From Oceanobacillus arenosus (GTDB lineage: Bacteria > Bacillota > Bacilli > Bacillales > Amphibacillaceae), in contig NZ_PIOC01000016.1 of assembly GCF_003369575.1 (NCBI RefSeq), forward strand, positions 1-64,000: a DNA stretch of 64,000 nucleotides. Direction: 5' to 3'. Below the pieces are notes generated by a model. It searched no databases. It was not told the origin of the DNA and worked only from the letters and a program-made list of their open reading frames with translations. Of this stretch, positions 16,157 to 24,578 are shown piece by piece (positions within the stretch are counted from its first letter, which is position 1; the number at the start of each line of letters is the position of its first letter). A program made the translations under genes and the position numbers.

Positions 16157-17101
16157 ATGAATTACTTGGATAATTTAAATATCGAGCTTGCACAAATAAA
16201 AGGGAAGCTTAGTCAGAAACAAAAATGGGAAATGCAATTGGCAGATTATCGTAAGGATTTCATAAATGTTAAGGATACAATAGCTGCTATTGAGAAACAA
16301 TTGTCAGCAGAAATGAAGGATGTTAAGAAATTGGAGGGAATTAGCTTCAGTAGTTTATTTCAAACATTTTTTGGCTCGAAGGAAGAAAAACTGACAAAGG
16401 AAAAGCAGGAAGTCATAGCAGTTCAACTGCAGTTAAAGAAACTGGAGAAAACAAAATCAGAACTGATCCAATCAATCGAACAGCTCGAACAAAGAATTGA
16501 AAATACAGGCAATATCGAAATAGAATATGAGCAATTAATGGTGAGAAAGGAAGAGCTGATTAAGAACAGTAATTCTGCTTCATCTGAAAAATTATTTGAG
16601 TTAACAGAGCAAGCTGATGAAGTTCGGATTACACTTAAAGAGCTTAATGAAGCAATAGCAGCAGGAAATATAGCGAAACGTAAGCTGGGGGATGCAGTAT
16701 CATCACTTGAAAGTGCTTCAGGGTGGGGGACATTTGATTTATTAGGTGGTGGAGCAATTGCCGGTATGGTGAAGTATAGCCATATCGATGAAGCGACAGA
16801 CAGAATTCATGAAGCACAGTCAGGCATGCGGCATTTTCAAAAAGAATTGCTGGACGTAGACGAAACAGCTGATTTAGAAATCGAGATTTCCGGATTATTA
16901 AAATTTGCAGACTTTTTCTTTGATGATATTATTTCCGATTGGATGGTTCAAGGAAGGATCGAGGATTCGTTGACACAAGTTAGAAATCAACTAGTTAATG
17001 TAGAGAGAATCATTCATAAACTTAATTTAGAAGCAGTTAATATGGAGGATGAACTAACAAACATTGAGATAGCTAGAAAGGAACTGATTGAGATTTCTTA
17101 A
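16157..17101 (+). CDS. Coiled-coil protein of unknown function
   Basis: The 314-residue protein starts at the ATG at 16157 behind GGGGGGAG; upstream in-frame codons lack a ribosome site. Residues about 1-170 are charged heptad-like coiled coil (many E, K, Q and L). A glycine-rich core follows near residues 185-200 (SGWGTFDLLGGG, then AIAGMVKYSHIDEA), a hydrophobic stretch near 240-255 (LLKFADFFFDDII) and a second coiled coil. There is no signal peptide. I have seen the GTFDLLGGG ... KYSHID pattern in uncharacterised Firmicute proteins but cannot name a function. It stands alone between terminators. Confidence 0.75.
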   Translation: MNYLDNLNIELAQIKGKLSQKQKWEMQLADYRKDFINVKDTIAAIEKQLSAEMKDVKKLEGISFSSLFQTFFGSKEEKLTKEKQEVIAVQLQLKKLEKTKSELIQSIEQLEQRIENTGNIEIEYEQLMVRKEELIKNSNSASSEKLFELTEQADEVRITLKELNEAIAAGNIAKRKLGDAVSSLESASGWGTFDLLGGGAIAGMVKYSHIDEATDRIHEAQSGMRHFQKELLDVDETADLEIEISGLLKFADFFFDDIISDWMVQGRIEDSLTQVRNQLVNVERIIHKLNLEAVNMEDELTNIEIARKELIEIS

Positions 17102-17104
17102 TTG

Positions 17105-17160
17105 TAAGCGGGTTATTCAGTGGGAGGGGAAGACCTCCCTTACTGAATGTGTCTCGCTTA
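17105..17160 (+). terminator. Terminator-like hairpin after the coiled-coil gene
   Basis: ATTCAGTGGGAGG pairs with CCTCCC-TTACTGAAT around a 6-base loop, and outer TAAGCG/CGCTTA can extend the stem. There is no long T tract. Confidence 0.6.
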
Positions 17161-17176
17161 ATAATTTAGTCTGGGA

Positions 17177-17340
17177 CTATTTAACAAAATCGAGCAATTC
17201 CCTATTAATATCCTTTTTCTCCCCAGAACAATCCATGACTACTATTTTCAAACCAGACGAGTTTTGAATTTCGAATGCCTTGAATGAATTCCCTTTACAT
17301 AAACATCTTCATTTATTGTTATTAGGGCAAGAGCTTGTTT
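17177..17340 (-). pseudogene. C-terminal remnant of an alpha/beta-hydrolase gene
   Basis: On the minus strand two frames joined by a frameshift read FIQGIRNSKLVWFENSSHGL, then FWGEK, and DINRELLDFVK before TAG at 17177-17179. The segment VWFENSSHGLFW carries the catalytic-histidine region of alpha/beta hydrolases (usually ENSGH), and INRELLDFV matches the closing helix. Upstream sequence is interrupted by a stop, and no start or ribosome site is seen. Decay is inferred from the frameshift and the missing N-terminal part. Confidence 0.45.
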
Positions 17341-17438
17341 AAGAACTTGTTTGATCAGGAATAGTATAAAAAGGAGTATCAGAATTATATCTGGTACTTC
17401 ACAAAAATGTGATTTTCTAAACATCAATATATAATATT

Positions 17439-17630
17439 TTAAGGGAGAAATTTTTTTAATTTTTCATCTAATCCTGTAAAAAGCATTATTGCTGTTATTG
17501 GTAAACCTAATATCATAACAAGAGGTAAAGAGGTATTTTCAGATGGGCTTAAGATTAAGTAAATAAGCGACATTATCATTACTAAACCAAAATAATTTTT
17601 TAAAAATAATTCTAATGTAACTTTCTTCAT
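17439..17630 (-). CDS. Small two-helix membrane protein, unknown
   Basis: The 63-residue protein has two hydrophobic segments (VMIMSLIYLIL and LPLVMILGLPITAIMLF) separated by a short polar turn with SPSENTS, and a basic tail. A strong AGGGGGG site lies 8 bases before the ATG on the minus strand, which supports real translation. No family is recognised. Confidence 0.65.
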   Translation of the reverse strand: MKKVTLELFLKNYFGLVMIMSLIYLILSPSENTSLPLVMILGLPITAIMLFTGLDEKLKKFLP

Positions 17631-17781
17631 AATATAAACCCCCCTTTAATTTACTATTGTATATTTATTTTCTATTATACACTTCTCTGAAAATTTCTAA
17701 AGGCAGAAATTACATATATTGTCAAGAGACAGATAAATTCATAGATAATTAATATTTTAAAATCACATGCCCTAAAACTAT

Positions 17782-18426
17782 CTATAATACATACCCATAA
17801 ATACAAATGAAGTGAAACAGGCTTCCAAATAAAATAAAGATGTGAAATATCTCATGGAATCCCCAATTTTTATATTGAAGAAACTTTGGTTTGAAACCGT
17901 AGATAATTCCGCCAATGGTATATGCTAATCCACCGAGAATTAAGAATACCATACCACCAGTACCGAGTGTTGGTGCGAGCTCGCCTGTAAAGAAGATAAC
18001 TAGCCAGCCCATTCCCAAATAGATTGCCGTTGATAGCCATCTAGGAGAGCGGAACCAAGTTAATTTAAACGTTACACCAAGTAGTGCCAGCCCATTTACC
18101 ACAAAGAATAGCACCCATCCTAGTGTGTTGTTTAGACTGATTAAACAAAAAGGTGTATACGTTCCGGCGATAAGTACGAATATCATCGAATGGTCTATCC
18201 TTCTTAACCAAGCAATTGCACGATCCTTCGCGATTACCATGTGATAGATTGCAGATGCAGAGTATAGTAATATCATACTTACGCCAAAAATGATTACCGC
18301 TGTAATTGCTAGCACAGATTCCGTTGTTGCTGCCTTGGTGATCATTAGTACAAGACCAACAACAGCTAATAAAGCCCCCAAGAGATGTGTCAATCCATTA
18401 ATCGGTTCTCGAATATAATTATTCAA
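17782..18426 (-). CDS. Hemolysin III family membrane protein (PAQR type, YplQ-like)
   Basis: The seven-helix membrane protein has the hemolysin III/PAQR landmarks: EPINGLTHLLGALLAVVG, SASAIYHMV in helix 2, RIDHSMIFVLIAGTYTPF, and HEIFHIFILFGSLFHFICIY near the end with the metal-binding histidines. Members are putative hydrolases related to adiponectin receptors; the bacterial role is unclear and the haemolytic name is historical. I prefer the TTG at 18426 as start because AAAGGTG lies 7 bases upstream; a longer TTG start at 18459 has no site. It is a single gene. Confidence 0.88.
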   Translation of the reverse strand: MNNYIREPINGLTHLLGALLAVVGLVLMITKAATTESVLAITAVIIFGVSMILLYSASAIYHMVIAKDRAIAWLRRIDHSMIFVLIAGTYTPFCLISLNNTLGWVLFFVVNGLALLGVTFKLTWFRSPRWLSTAIYLGMGWLVIFFTGELAPTLGTGGMVFLILGGLAYTIGGIIYGFKPKFLQYKNWGFHEIFHIFILFGSLFHFICIYGYVL

Positions 18427-18568
18427 TTTATCAACACCTTTTTCAATATGTAGTTTCAAAAACTATATCATAATAATAAATGTATCACACCATCTAGTCA
18501 ATAGTTTACTTCACGAAAATTTCATCGTATAATAAGAATAAATTAAACAGAATTTTGGTGTAATGATA

Positions 18569-19156
18569 ATGGAAAATATCGATGAATTAATGAAGGAATT
18601 ACATTTGGATACACATTTAACTCTAGAGGATATTCCGGATATCGACCTCTATATGGATCAAGTAATACAATTATTTGAGAAGAAGTTTGCGCCGACAAAA
18701 AGGAATGACAATGAGAAAATAGTGACGAAAACCATGATCAATAATTATGCGAAGGGCAAATTATTTTTTCCGATAAAAAATAAAAAATATACAAAAGAAC
18801 ATATCATGTTAATTAGCATGATCTACCAAATGAAGAGTACATTATCAATTAATGACATTAAGAAGGCACTTCATATGTTAAATGAAAAAATAATGGTGGA
18901 AGAGGAATTTGAACTTGGGGAGCTCTATCAACACTATCTTCAGTTAGCGGAAAACAATGTCGAACGGTTTGTTGATGATAATGCAGCATTGAATCACGAG
19001 GTATTCGCGGATTTGGAGGAGCAAGGGAATCCCGATGCTGCTTATTTTCAGCAGATATTATTAGCTGCATCGTTTGCACACATGAGTAATTTATACCGGA
19101 GAGCAGCTGAGAAAATCATAGATGGAATGGAAGATGCCCAAACGAAAAAGGATTAG
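18569..19156 (+). CDS. DUF1836 domain protein (MerR-like putative regulator)
   Basis: The cytoplasmic protein of about 195 residues has the DUF1836 core: VTKTMINNYAKGKLFFPIKNKKYTKEHI, which resembles the start of a MerR-type winged helix, followed by LISMIYQMKSTLSINDIKKAL and a helical acidic C-terminal region. Members are uncharacterised, and a DNA-binding role is inferred from the N-terminal fold. The start could be 18563 or 18569; I use the latter because GGTG is better spaced. It is 72 bases upstream of the M42 peptidase and may be co-transcribed with it. Confidence 0.8.
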   Translation: MENIDELMKELHLDTHLTLEDIPDIDLYMDQVIQLFEKKFAPTKRNDNEKIVTKTMINNYAKGKLFFPIKNKKYTKEHIMLISMIYQMKSTLSINDIKKALHMLNEKIMVEEEFELGELYQHYLQLAENNVERFVDDNAALNHEVFADLEEQGNPDAAYFQQILLAASFAHMSNLYRRAAEKIIDGMEDAQTKKD

Positions 19157-19228
19157 TCAAGTTGAATTCTTGTGTGCAAATTCTAGAAGCGGTAAAATAG
19201 AGATAGATTTTTGAGAGGAGTAACAACA

Positions 19229-20284
19229 TTGACTACATATCCAAACGTAAACGATACGAAAAACTTGATAAAACAATTAGTATCAATACCTAGCCCATCA
19301 GGAAATACTGGGAAGGTCATTCAATTTGTGGAAGATTATTTACAAAAGCTAAACGTCGAAACGAAGCGAAATCGTAAGGGGGGCTTAATTGCAACGCTAC
19401 CCGGTGGAAACGACAAAGAGCACCGGATGTTGACAGCACATGTTGACACTTTAGGGGCAATGGTGAAAGAAGTGAAAGCTAATGGCCGTATACGTCTTGA
19501 TTTGATTGGTGGGTTTCGCTACAACTCGATCGAAGGGGAATATTGTGAGATTCATACGACGAGTGGACAGGTTTTTACTGGAACGATTTTAATGCATCAA
19601 ACCTCTGTCCACGTATATAAAGATGCTGGGGATGCAAAACGTGATCAAGTAAATATGGAAGTACGCATCGATGCTAAGGTAGAAAACGCGGAGGATATTC
19701 GCGCTCTCGGCATTGAAGTTGGCGATTTCGTGTCCTTTGATCCTCGTGTGGAATTGACAGACAACGGCTTTATTAAATCCCGCCATTTAGATGATAAGGC
19801 AAGCGTTGCAATCCTTTTACAGTTAATTAAACGGTTGAAAGAAGAAAAGGTTGTCCTACCATATACAACCCATTTTCTAATTTCTAATAATGAGGAAATT
19901 GGCTATGGTGGTAATTCAAATATTACACCGGAAACGATTGAATATTTGGCGGTAGATATGGGTGCAATGGGTGACGGCCAATCAACAGATGAATACACAG
20001 TTTCTATTTGTGTGAAGGATGCAAGTGGTCCGTATCATTATGAATTAAGAAAAAACCTCGTGGCAATAGCAGAGGAAAATAAGCTAGGCTATAAATTAGA
20101 TATTTATCCATACTATGGTTCTGATGCATCGGCAGCAATCCGTTCCGGTCATGATATTGTTCATGGTTTAATTGGACCAGGAATCGATTCTTCCCATGCA
20201 TTTGAAAGAACCCATGAAGAATCACTCTTGAATACGGAAGAATTACTTTACCATTACGTACAATCTGCCATGGTGTCTATTTAG
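19229..20284 (+). CDS. M42-family aminopeptidase
   Basis: The cytosolic metallopeptidase of about 351 residues has the dinuclear-metal ligands in order: LTAHVDTLGAMV (His, Asp), SRHLDDKASVA (bridging Asp), ISNNEEIGYGG (catalytic and metal Glu), LAVDMGAMG (Asp) and SSHAFERTHEES (final His). It is of the PepA/YsdC/FrvX-like M42 family, forming dodecameric tetrahedral aminopeptidases that trim peptides. The TTG at 19229 is chosen because GAGGAG lies 8 bases before it. A structured dispersed repeat begins directly after the stop. Confidence 0.88.
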   Translation: MTTYPNVNDTKNLIKQLVSIPSPSGNTGKVIQFVEDYLQKLNVETKRNRKGGLIATLPGGNDKEHRMLTAHVDTLGAMVKEVKANGRIRLDLIGGFRYNSIEGEYCEIHTTSGQVFTGTILMHQTSVHVYKDAGDAKRDQVNMEVRIDAKVENAEDIRALGIEVGDFVSFDPRVELTDNGFIKSRHLDDKASVAILLQLIKRLKEEKVVLPYTTHFLISNNEEIGYGGNSNITPETIEYLAVDMGAMGDGQSTDEYTVSICVKDASGPYHYELRKNLVAIAEENKLGYKLDIYPYYGSDASAAIRSGHDIVHGLIGPGIDSSHAFERTHEESLLNTEELLYHYVQSAMVSI

Positions 20285-20371
20285 TAGTTAAGAAAGTGTA
20301 ACGACTTTCTTAACTACATAAGTGCAACTAAGGCTGTCACCAAAAGGCTAGGTGACAGCCAAGTTTTCTAA
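20285..20371 (+). repeat. Two-hairpin dispersed repeat, copy 1
   Basis: Hairpin 1 is a perfect 13-bp stem, TAGTTAAGAAAGT (20285-20297) with ACTTTCTTAACTA (20304-20316). A conserved linker CATAAGTGCAACTAA follows. Hairpin 2 is a perfect 10-bp stem, GGCTGTCACC (20332-20341) with GGTGACAGCC (20351-20360), followed by AAGTTTTCTAA. A second copy is at 43857-43943 with the same linker and the same hairpin 2 architecture. It lies immediately after the M42 peptidase stop and could act as its terminator. Confidence 0.85.
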
Positions 20372-20436
20372 ACGAAAACGATGAACTTACCTTTTGAACG
20401 GTAAGTTCTTTTCATATCGAAGAAAGGATGTAGCAC

Positions 20437-21432
20437 ATGAAACTTAGTATATTGGATCAAGCACCAGTCTCAAGTGGCTATTCTGCAAAGGATGCATTAG
20501 AAGCGACAATCGAACTGGCAATATTTGCAGATAAATTAGGCTACACAAGATACTGGGTCGCTGAGCATCATGATTTAAATGGTCTAGCATCTCCAGCACC
20601 AGATATTCTGTTAGGTATCATTGGCTCCCAGACGGAAAGCATTCGAATTGGTTCCGGTGCCGTTTTATTACCGAATTATAAGCCATTTAATATTGCAGAA
20701 AGATATCATGTGCTTGCCACATTATATCCGGATCGTGTTGATATTGGTCTTGGCAGGGCACCAGGTGGATCGGCAGAAGTATCAATCGCGCTAGTTGGAA
20801 ACTTTCTCGAACAAGTAAAGAAAATGCCAGAGCTGTTGGATGAGTTACAACACTTCTTACATCGTGACTTTCCGCCCGAACATTTATTTTCAAACGTTTC
20901 TGCAGCACCCGTGCCGGTGATTGCGCCCGTTCCGTGGCTTTTAGGAACTAGTAAAAAAAGCGCAATATTAGCTGCTGAAAAAGGAATGCCATATGTGTTT
21001 GGTCATTTCATGAGTGACCAAGATGGACCTTCTATTGTAAAAACATACTGCGACAATCTTAAGCAAGGTGAACCGAAAGTGATTGTAACGGTCTCGGTTA
21101 TTTGTGCTGAAACAACTGAAGAAGCGGAAGAGATAGCTTTGAGTAATCTACACTGGAGGGTGCAACAGAATAAAGGAGAAGGTAAGGACGGCGTTCCATC
21201 AATTAAGGAGGCACATCATTACATTTTTAATGATGATGAAGCCGCGATAATTGAAAAGATGAAGAAAAAGCAAATTATTGGTAATCCAACGGAAGTTAAA
21301 GCGAAATTGGAGGAACTACAAGCTGCATATCAGACGGATGAAATGATGATTGTTACGATTACACATGATTATGAAGCAAGGAGAAAATCTTATCAGCTGA
21401 TTGCCGAAGCATTTGATTTAGAAAATAGATAG
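20437..21432 (+). CDS. LLM class flavin-dependent oxidoreductase
   Basis: The 331-residue protein of the luciferase-like monooxygenase fold opens LSILDQAPVSSGYSAKDALE and contains YWVAEHHDLNGLASPAPDIL, RIGSGAVLLPNYKPF, DIGLGRAPGGS and PWLLGTSKKSAILAAEKG. These match the single-component or MsnO8-like LLM subgroup binding FMN or F420. The substrate is unknown. GAAAGGATG lies 8-10 bases before the ATG. It appears monocistronic. Confidence 0.88.
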   Translation: MKLSILDQAPVSSGYSAKDALEATIELAIFADKLGYTRYWVAEHHDLNGLASPAPDILLGIIGSQTESIRIGSGAVLLPNYKPFNIAERYHVLATLYPDRVDIGLGRAPGGSAEVSIALVGNFLEQVKKMPELLDELQHFLHRDFPPEHLFSNVSAAPVPVIAPVPWLLGTSKKSAILAAEKGMPYVFGHFMSDQDGPSIVKTYCDNLKQGEPKVIVTVSVICAETTEEAEEIALSNLHWRVQQNKGEGKDGVPSIKEAHHYIFNDDEAAIIEKMKKKQIIGNPTEVKAKLEELQAAYQTDEMMIVTITHDYEARRKSYQLIAEAFDLENR

Positions 21433-21664
21433 AAAGTGGATTTAGGATGAGTGAAACAAAACAGGGGCAAGATAAATTTACTTTCAGCTGAAGAAAATAG
21501 CAGGCTCAATCTAAGCCTTTGCAGCTGTAGTGAATTTACGACAATTATGAACGTTTGTTAACGTAACGAAGCTTTCCTTTTCGAAGGAAATCACTCATAA
21601 TTGGTTTTATGGTAAACTATACTTAATTATGGACAAACTATTATTTTAAATTATGGAGGTTAGC

Positions 21665-22276
21665 ATGCAAGCTTGGGTAACAGATATTATGGAGCAATTT
21701 GGCTATCTTGGGATATTCTTAATGATGGCATTAGAAAATGTATTTCCGCCAATACCGTCAGAAATTGTTCTTCCATTTGGTGGATTTATGACTACATACT
21801 CAGATTTAACTGTTGTCGGTGTTATTATTGCTGCAACTGTCGGTTCAATTCTAGGCGCAATTATTCTTTATGGAATTGGTCTGTTGATTGATGTAGAAAC
21901 ATTAGAAAAAATCATTGATCGCTGGGGACATATCTTACGTATTAAAAAAGAAGATATATATAAAGCAGATGCATGGTTCGATAAATATGGCTATTGGACA
22001 GTTCTTTTTTGTAGGATGGTTCCGTTAATTAGAAGCTTGATATCCATTCCTGCTGGGATGTCGAATATGAAATTTGGCCTCTTCCTACTATTCACGACAA
22101 TTGGAACAGTAATTTGGAACATCATCTTGATTTATGCGGGAGTATTACTTGGTGCAAACTGGGAAAACATTCTCGGATTCATGGATGTATATTCTAGTAT
22201 CGCATATCTAATCATCGCAATAGTGGTTATTATCTTCTTTGTACTTTATATTAGAAAGCTAAGAAAGCGGAAATAA
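21665..22276 (+). CDS. DedA family membrane protein
   Basis: The protein of about 203 residues is a complete stand-alone DedA-family member: LENVFPPIPSEIVLPFGGF near residue 25, FDKYGYWTVLFCRMVPLIRSLISIPAG in the middle with the conserved Arg, and a C-terminal helix IAYLIIAIVVIIFFVLYI. DedA proteins transport C55 lipid carriers or phospholipids across the cytoplasmic membrane and support envelope stress tolerance. I start at the ATG at 21665, 6 bases after GGAGG. It lies just upstream of the lia envelope-stress operon but ends at its own terminator. A second, fused DedA is at 437. Confidence 0.9.
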   Translation: MQAWVTDIMEQFGYLGIFLMMALENVFPPIPSEIVLPFGGFMTTYSDLTVVGVIIAATVGSILGAIILYGIGLLIDVETLEKIIDRWGHILRIKKEDIYKADAWFDKYGYWTVLFCRMVPLIRSLISIPAGMSNMKFGLFLLFTTIGTVIWNIILIYAGVLLGANWENILGFMDVYSSIAYLIIAIVVIIFFVLYIRKLRKRK

Positions 22277-22305
22277 GGGCTGACCTCTGTGGTCGCCCTT
22301 TTTTT
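22275..22305 (+). terminator. Terminator after dedA
   Basis: AAGGGC-TGACC pairs with GGTC-GCCCTT around TCTGT and is followed by seven T residues. Confidence 0.85.
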
Positions 22306-22325
22306 GGTGCCTGTTTTTTTTGGGG

Positions 22326-22355
22326 GGTGCCTGTCACTTCCGAAGTTTGTCGAAT
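22326..22355 (-). repeat. Short dispersed repeat, copy 2 (inverted)
   Basis: GGTGCCTGTCACTTCC at 22326-22341 is the reverse complement of the 16-mer at 14297 and 41891, followed by GAAGTTTGTCGAAT, which matches the flank of copy 1. It lies between the dedA terminator and liaI. Confidence 0.7.
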
Positions 22356-22542
22356 ATCGGCTTAAGTGTTATGGATAACAGCCCCTACGAGTACCTTCAT
22401 TAGCATCCAGCTTTCACACAGTCTCGCTGGTTCTACCCTACAATAAGCCCTAAGTCCTAGAGGGAAATATTCCTTAAGCTCATTATCCAAAATCGATTGA
22501 AGCGGTAAGATTAAATCAAGATAAAGAAAGGAGGCAGATGAA

Positions 22543-22896
22543 ATGAGAAAATTTCTATTGTTTATTGGAGGGCTTGTTGCAGTAGCTGTATTACTAGCAA
22601 ATCTCGGACCAATGCTTTTACTAGGCCTCAGTGTTTGGTTACTTTATATCGTATTTAAAAAGTTTGTAAAAACGGATTCCGTTGCGGCTAAGATTGGCTG
22701 GGTAGTTTTAGCGCTTATTATATTAAGTATCGGAATTTCAAATGTATTTTCCGTTATCGGTTTAGCTGCAGCAGTAGCACTTTACTACATCGTTAAGAAT
22801 TGGAATAAGGAAGACAATGATCCAGTTGTCCATGTTGTAGAAGATGATGACCCATTTACAAACTTTGAACGTCAATGGGCAGATTTAAATAACTAA
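22543..22896 (+). CDS. LiaI-like small membrane protein
   Basis: The 117-residue protein has three or four short hydrophobic segments (FLLFIGGLVAVAVLLANLG, LLLGLSVWLLYIVF, IGWVVLALIILSIGI) and an acidic C-terminal tail (VEDDDPFTNFERQW). It corresponds to the lmo0954/LiaI-type membrane protein that precedes the PspA homolog LiaH in Firmicutes and helps recruit it to the membrane. AAAGGAGG lies 8 bases before the ATG. Position ahead of liaH-liaF-liaS-liaR supports this. A 160-bp dispersed repeat separates it from liaH. Confidence 0.75.
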   Translation: MRKFLLFIGGLVAVAVLLANLGPMLLLGLSVWLLYIVFKKFVKTDSVAAKIGWVVLALIILSIGISNVFSVIGLAAAVALYYIVKNWNKEDNDPVVHVVEDDDPFTNFERQWADLNN

Positions 22897-23056
22897 GAAC
22901 AAAAGCGTAAGCGCCCGTTTAGCGACGTACGGACTGGACTGAACCGAAGGAGATAAAGGAAACACGCCGACCGTAGGGAGTCGATGTTGACTTATCGTAC
23001 GGAGGTGAGGGGAGTCTCGCTAGTCGCTGGGCGCTGGAGCTGGACGTGGCTGTTCC
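22895..23056 (+). repeat. Long dispersed repeat, copy 1, inside the lia operon
   Basis: This begins AAGAACAAAAGCGTAAGCG, contains GACGTACGGACTG, GAGATAAAGGAAAC and TACGGAGGTGAGGG, and ends CGCTGGAGCTGGACGTGGCT. The reverse strand of 41576-41792 has the same blocks in the same order (AAGAACAAAAGC, AACGTACGGACTG, GAGATAAAGGAAAC, TACGGAGGTGAGGG, GCTGGAGCTGGACGTGGCT). It is GC-richer than its surroundings and separates liaI from liaH. Confidence 0.75.
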
Positions 23057-23120
23057 AGTAAAAAAATAATTCAGTCTAATTTTATACAAATTAATAACTA
23101 ATGAAGAGGAGCGAATAATA

Positions 23121-23756
23121 ATGACAAACATTTTTACACGTATGAGAAATTCAATTGAGGCAGACCTTCATAATATTCTTGATAAGAAGGAACAAAAGAA
23201 CCCGATTGCAGCATTAAATCAATATTTACGTCAAAGTGAGGAAGAAAAGGAAAAGGTTCGTAAGCTTATTGACCGTCAGTACAAACTAAAAGATGAATTT
23301 ACAAAGGAATACATGAAGGCACAAGATCTTGCTGACAAACGCTTGAAGCAAGCTGGAATTGCTGAAAAAGCTGGAGAAGAAGACATGCATGCCTTTGCCC
23401 TAAAGGAATATGAGGAATATCAAGGTCGTGCAGATCGAATGAAAGCTTCCCGAGAAGAAGCAAACGAGCAAGTAGATTTACTAGAACAAAAATACGAAGA
23501 TATGAAGCATCGTTTGAAAGACATGCATTTACGCCGAATGGAGTTGATGGGTAGAGAAAACATTGCCCATGCAAATCATCAAATCAATCGTGTTGTAGAG
23601 GAAGTTTCTGATAAGCCATTCTCAAAATTTGCGGAAATGGAAAGATATATAGAGGGATTGGAATATAAAGTGAACAGTGCATACTATAAGAGCACATTCG
23701 ATAGCAAAATTGCGAAGCTTGAAAAAGAGCTGAATGAGCAAGAAAAAGCAAACTAA
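23121..23756 (+). CDS. liaH: PspA/IM30 family protein (LiaH)
   Basis: The 211-residue protein is almost wholly coiled coil and has no signal or membrane segment. It starts IFTRMRNSIEADLHNILDKKEQKNPIAALNQYLR, typical of LiaH/YvqH, followed by long E/K/Q-rich helices to the C-terminus. PspA/IM30 proteins form large oligomers (ESCRT-III-like) that protect the cytoplasmic membrane under cell-wall antibiotic stress. It is downstream of a LiaI-like gene and upstream of liaFSR, and in B. subtilis LiaR induces liaIH. GAGGAGCG precedes the ATG. Confidence 0.9.
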   Translation: MTNIFTRMRNSIEADLHNILDKKEQKNPIAALNQYLRQSEEEKEKVRKLIDRQYKLKDEFTKEYMKAQDLADKRLKQAGIAEKAGEEDMHAFALKEYEEYQGRADRMKASREEANEQVDLLEQKYEDMKHRLKDMHLRRMELMGRENIAHANHQINRVVEEVSDKPFSKFAEMERYIEGLEYKVNSAYYKSTFDSKIAKLEKELNEQEKAN

Positions 23757-23849
23757 TTCGTTGTGCAGAAAAAAGGAAAAACATGATATACTACTGTACA
23801 GGCGCGTTATTGTGCCTGTACTTATTACATATTAAAGGAGGATCACTTC

Positions 23850-24578
23850 ATGTTCAAACGACTTACAACAGATACTTTTAACTGGATATTGATCATTGGA
23901 GTGGTTCTCTTTATTTTTGAAATTGCTTTTTTCCATGGTGGTACCATTGTTTCGGCACTATTTTCAGGTTTATTCGTATATATCGGCTGGAAATACTTTA
24001 ATAAATTATGGGGAAAAATACTATTTTGGCTCTCCCTCATTAGTTTTGTACTTGCTGTGTTGAATATACTTGCAGTAAGATTCTTTATAATTGCATTAAT
24101 TATTTTATTTATGATAAATTATTCCAAATCAAAAAAGGTAGCAAAACATTTCGAACCAATCCTACCAGGCGAAGAAATAAAGCAAGAAATGCTTGTGGAA
24201 ATAAAGCCGCTATTCGATCATACTTTTTTTGATGATCTGAAAACGGAAGAAAGCTCATATCAATGGCGTGATATCAATATTCATGGTGCATTTGGTGATC
24301 GAGTAATCGACTTAAGCAATACGGTGCTACCGAATGATACCGCCGTTATTTCCATTCGTCATCTCGTAGGTAACATTGAAATCTATGTTCCATATGAAGT
24401 GGAAGTTAGTATTTCGCATAGTTCGGTATTCGGCCGGGTGCATATTTTAGGGCAGCATCACTGGAAGTTATTGAATAAAACGATTCTTTATCAAACTGAA
24501 AATTATGATTCTGCACAGCCACGCGTAAAGATAATTACCTCGTTATTCTCTGGTGATCTTGAGGTGAGGCGCGTATGA
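23850..24578 (+). CDS. liaF: Cell-wall stress regulator LiaF
   Basis: The 242-residue protein has about four N-terminal membrane segments (residues 8-85) followed by a cytoplasmic C-terminal domain with DINIHGAFGDRVIDLSNTVLP, SIRHLVGNIEIYVPYEVEVSI and [10 protein letters not shown], the LiaF C-terminal (DUF2154) beta-solenoid. LiaF holds the LiaS kinase inactive until envelope stress. Its stop overlaps the liaS start, so the two are translationally coupled. AAAGGAGG precedes the ATG. B. subtilis has liaG just before liaF; no liaG is present here. Confidence 0.9.
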   Translation: MFKRLTTDTFNWILIIGVVLFIFEIAFFHGGTIVSALFSGLFVYIGWKYFNKLWGKILFWLSLISFVLAVLNILAVRFFIIALIILFMINYSKSKKVAKHFEPILPGEEIKQEMLVEIKPLFDHTFFDDLKTEESSYQWRDINIHGAFGDRVIDLSNTVLPNDTAVISIRHLVGNIEIYVPYEVEVSISHSSVFGRVHILGQHHWKLLNKTILYQTENYDSAQPRVKIITSLFSGDLEVRRV

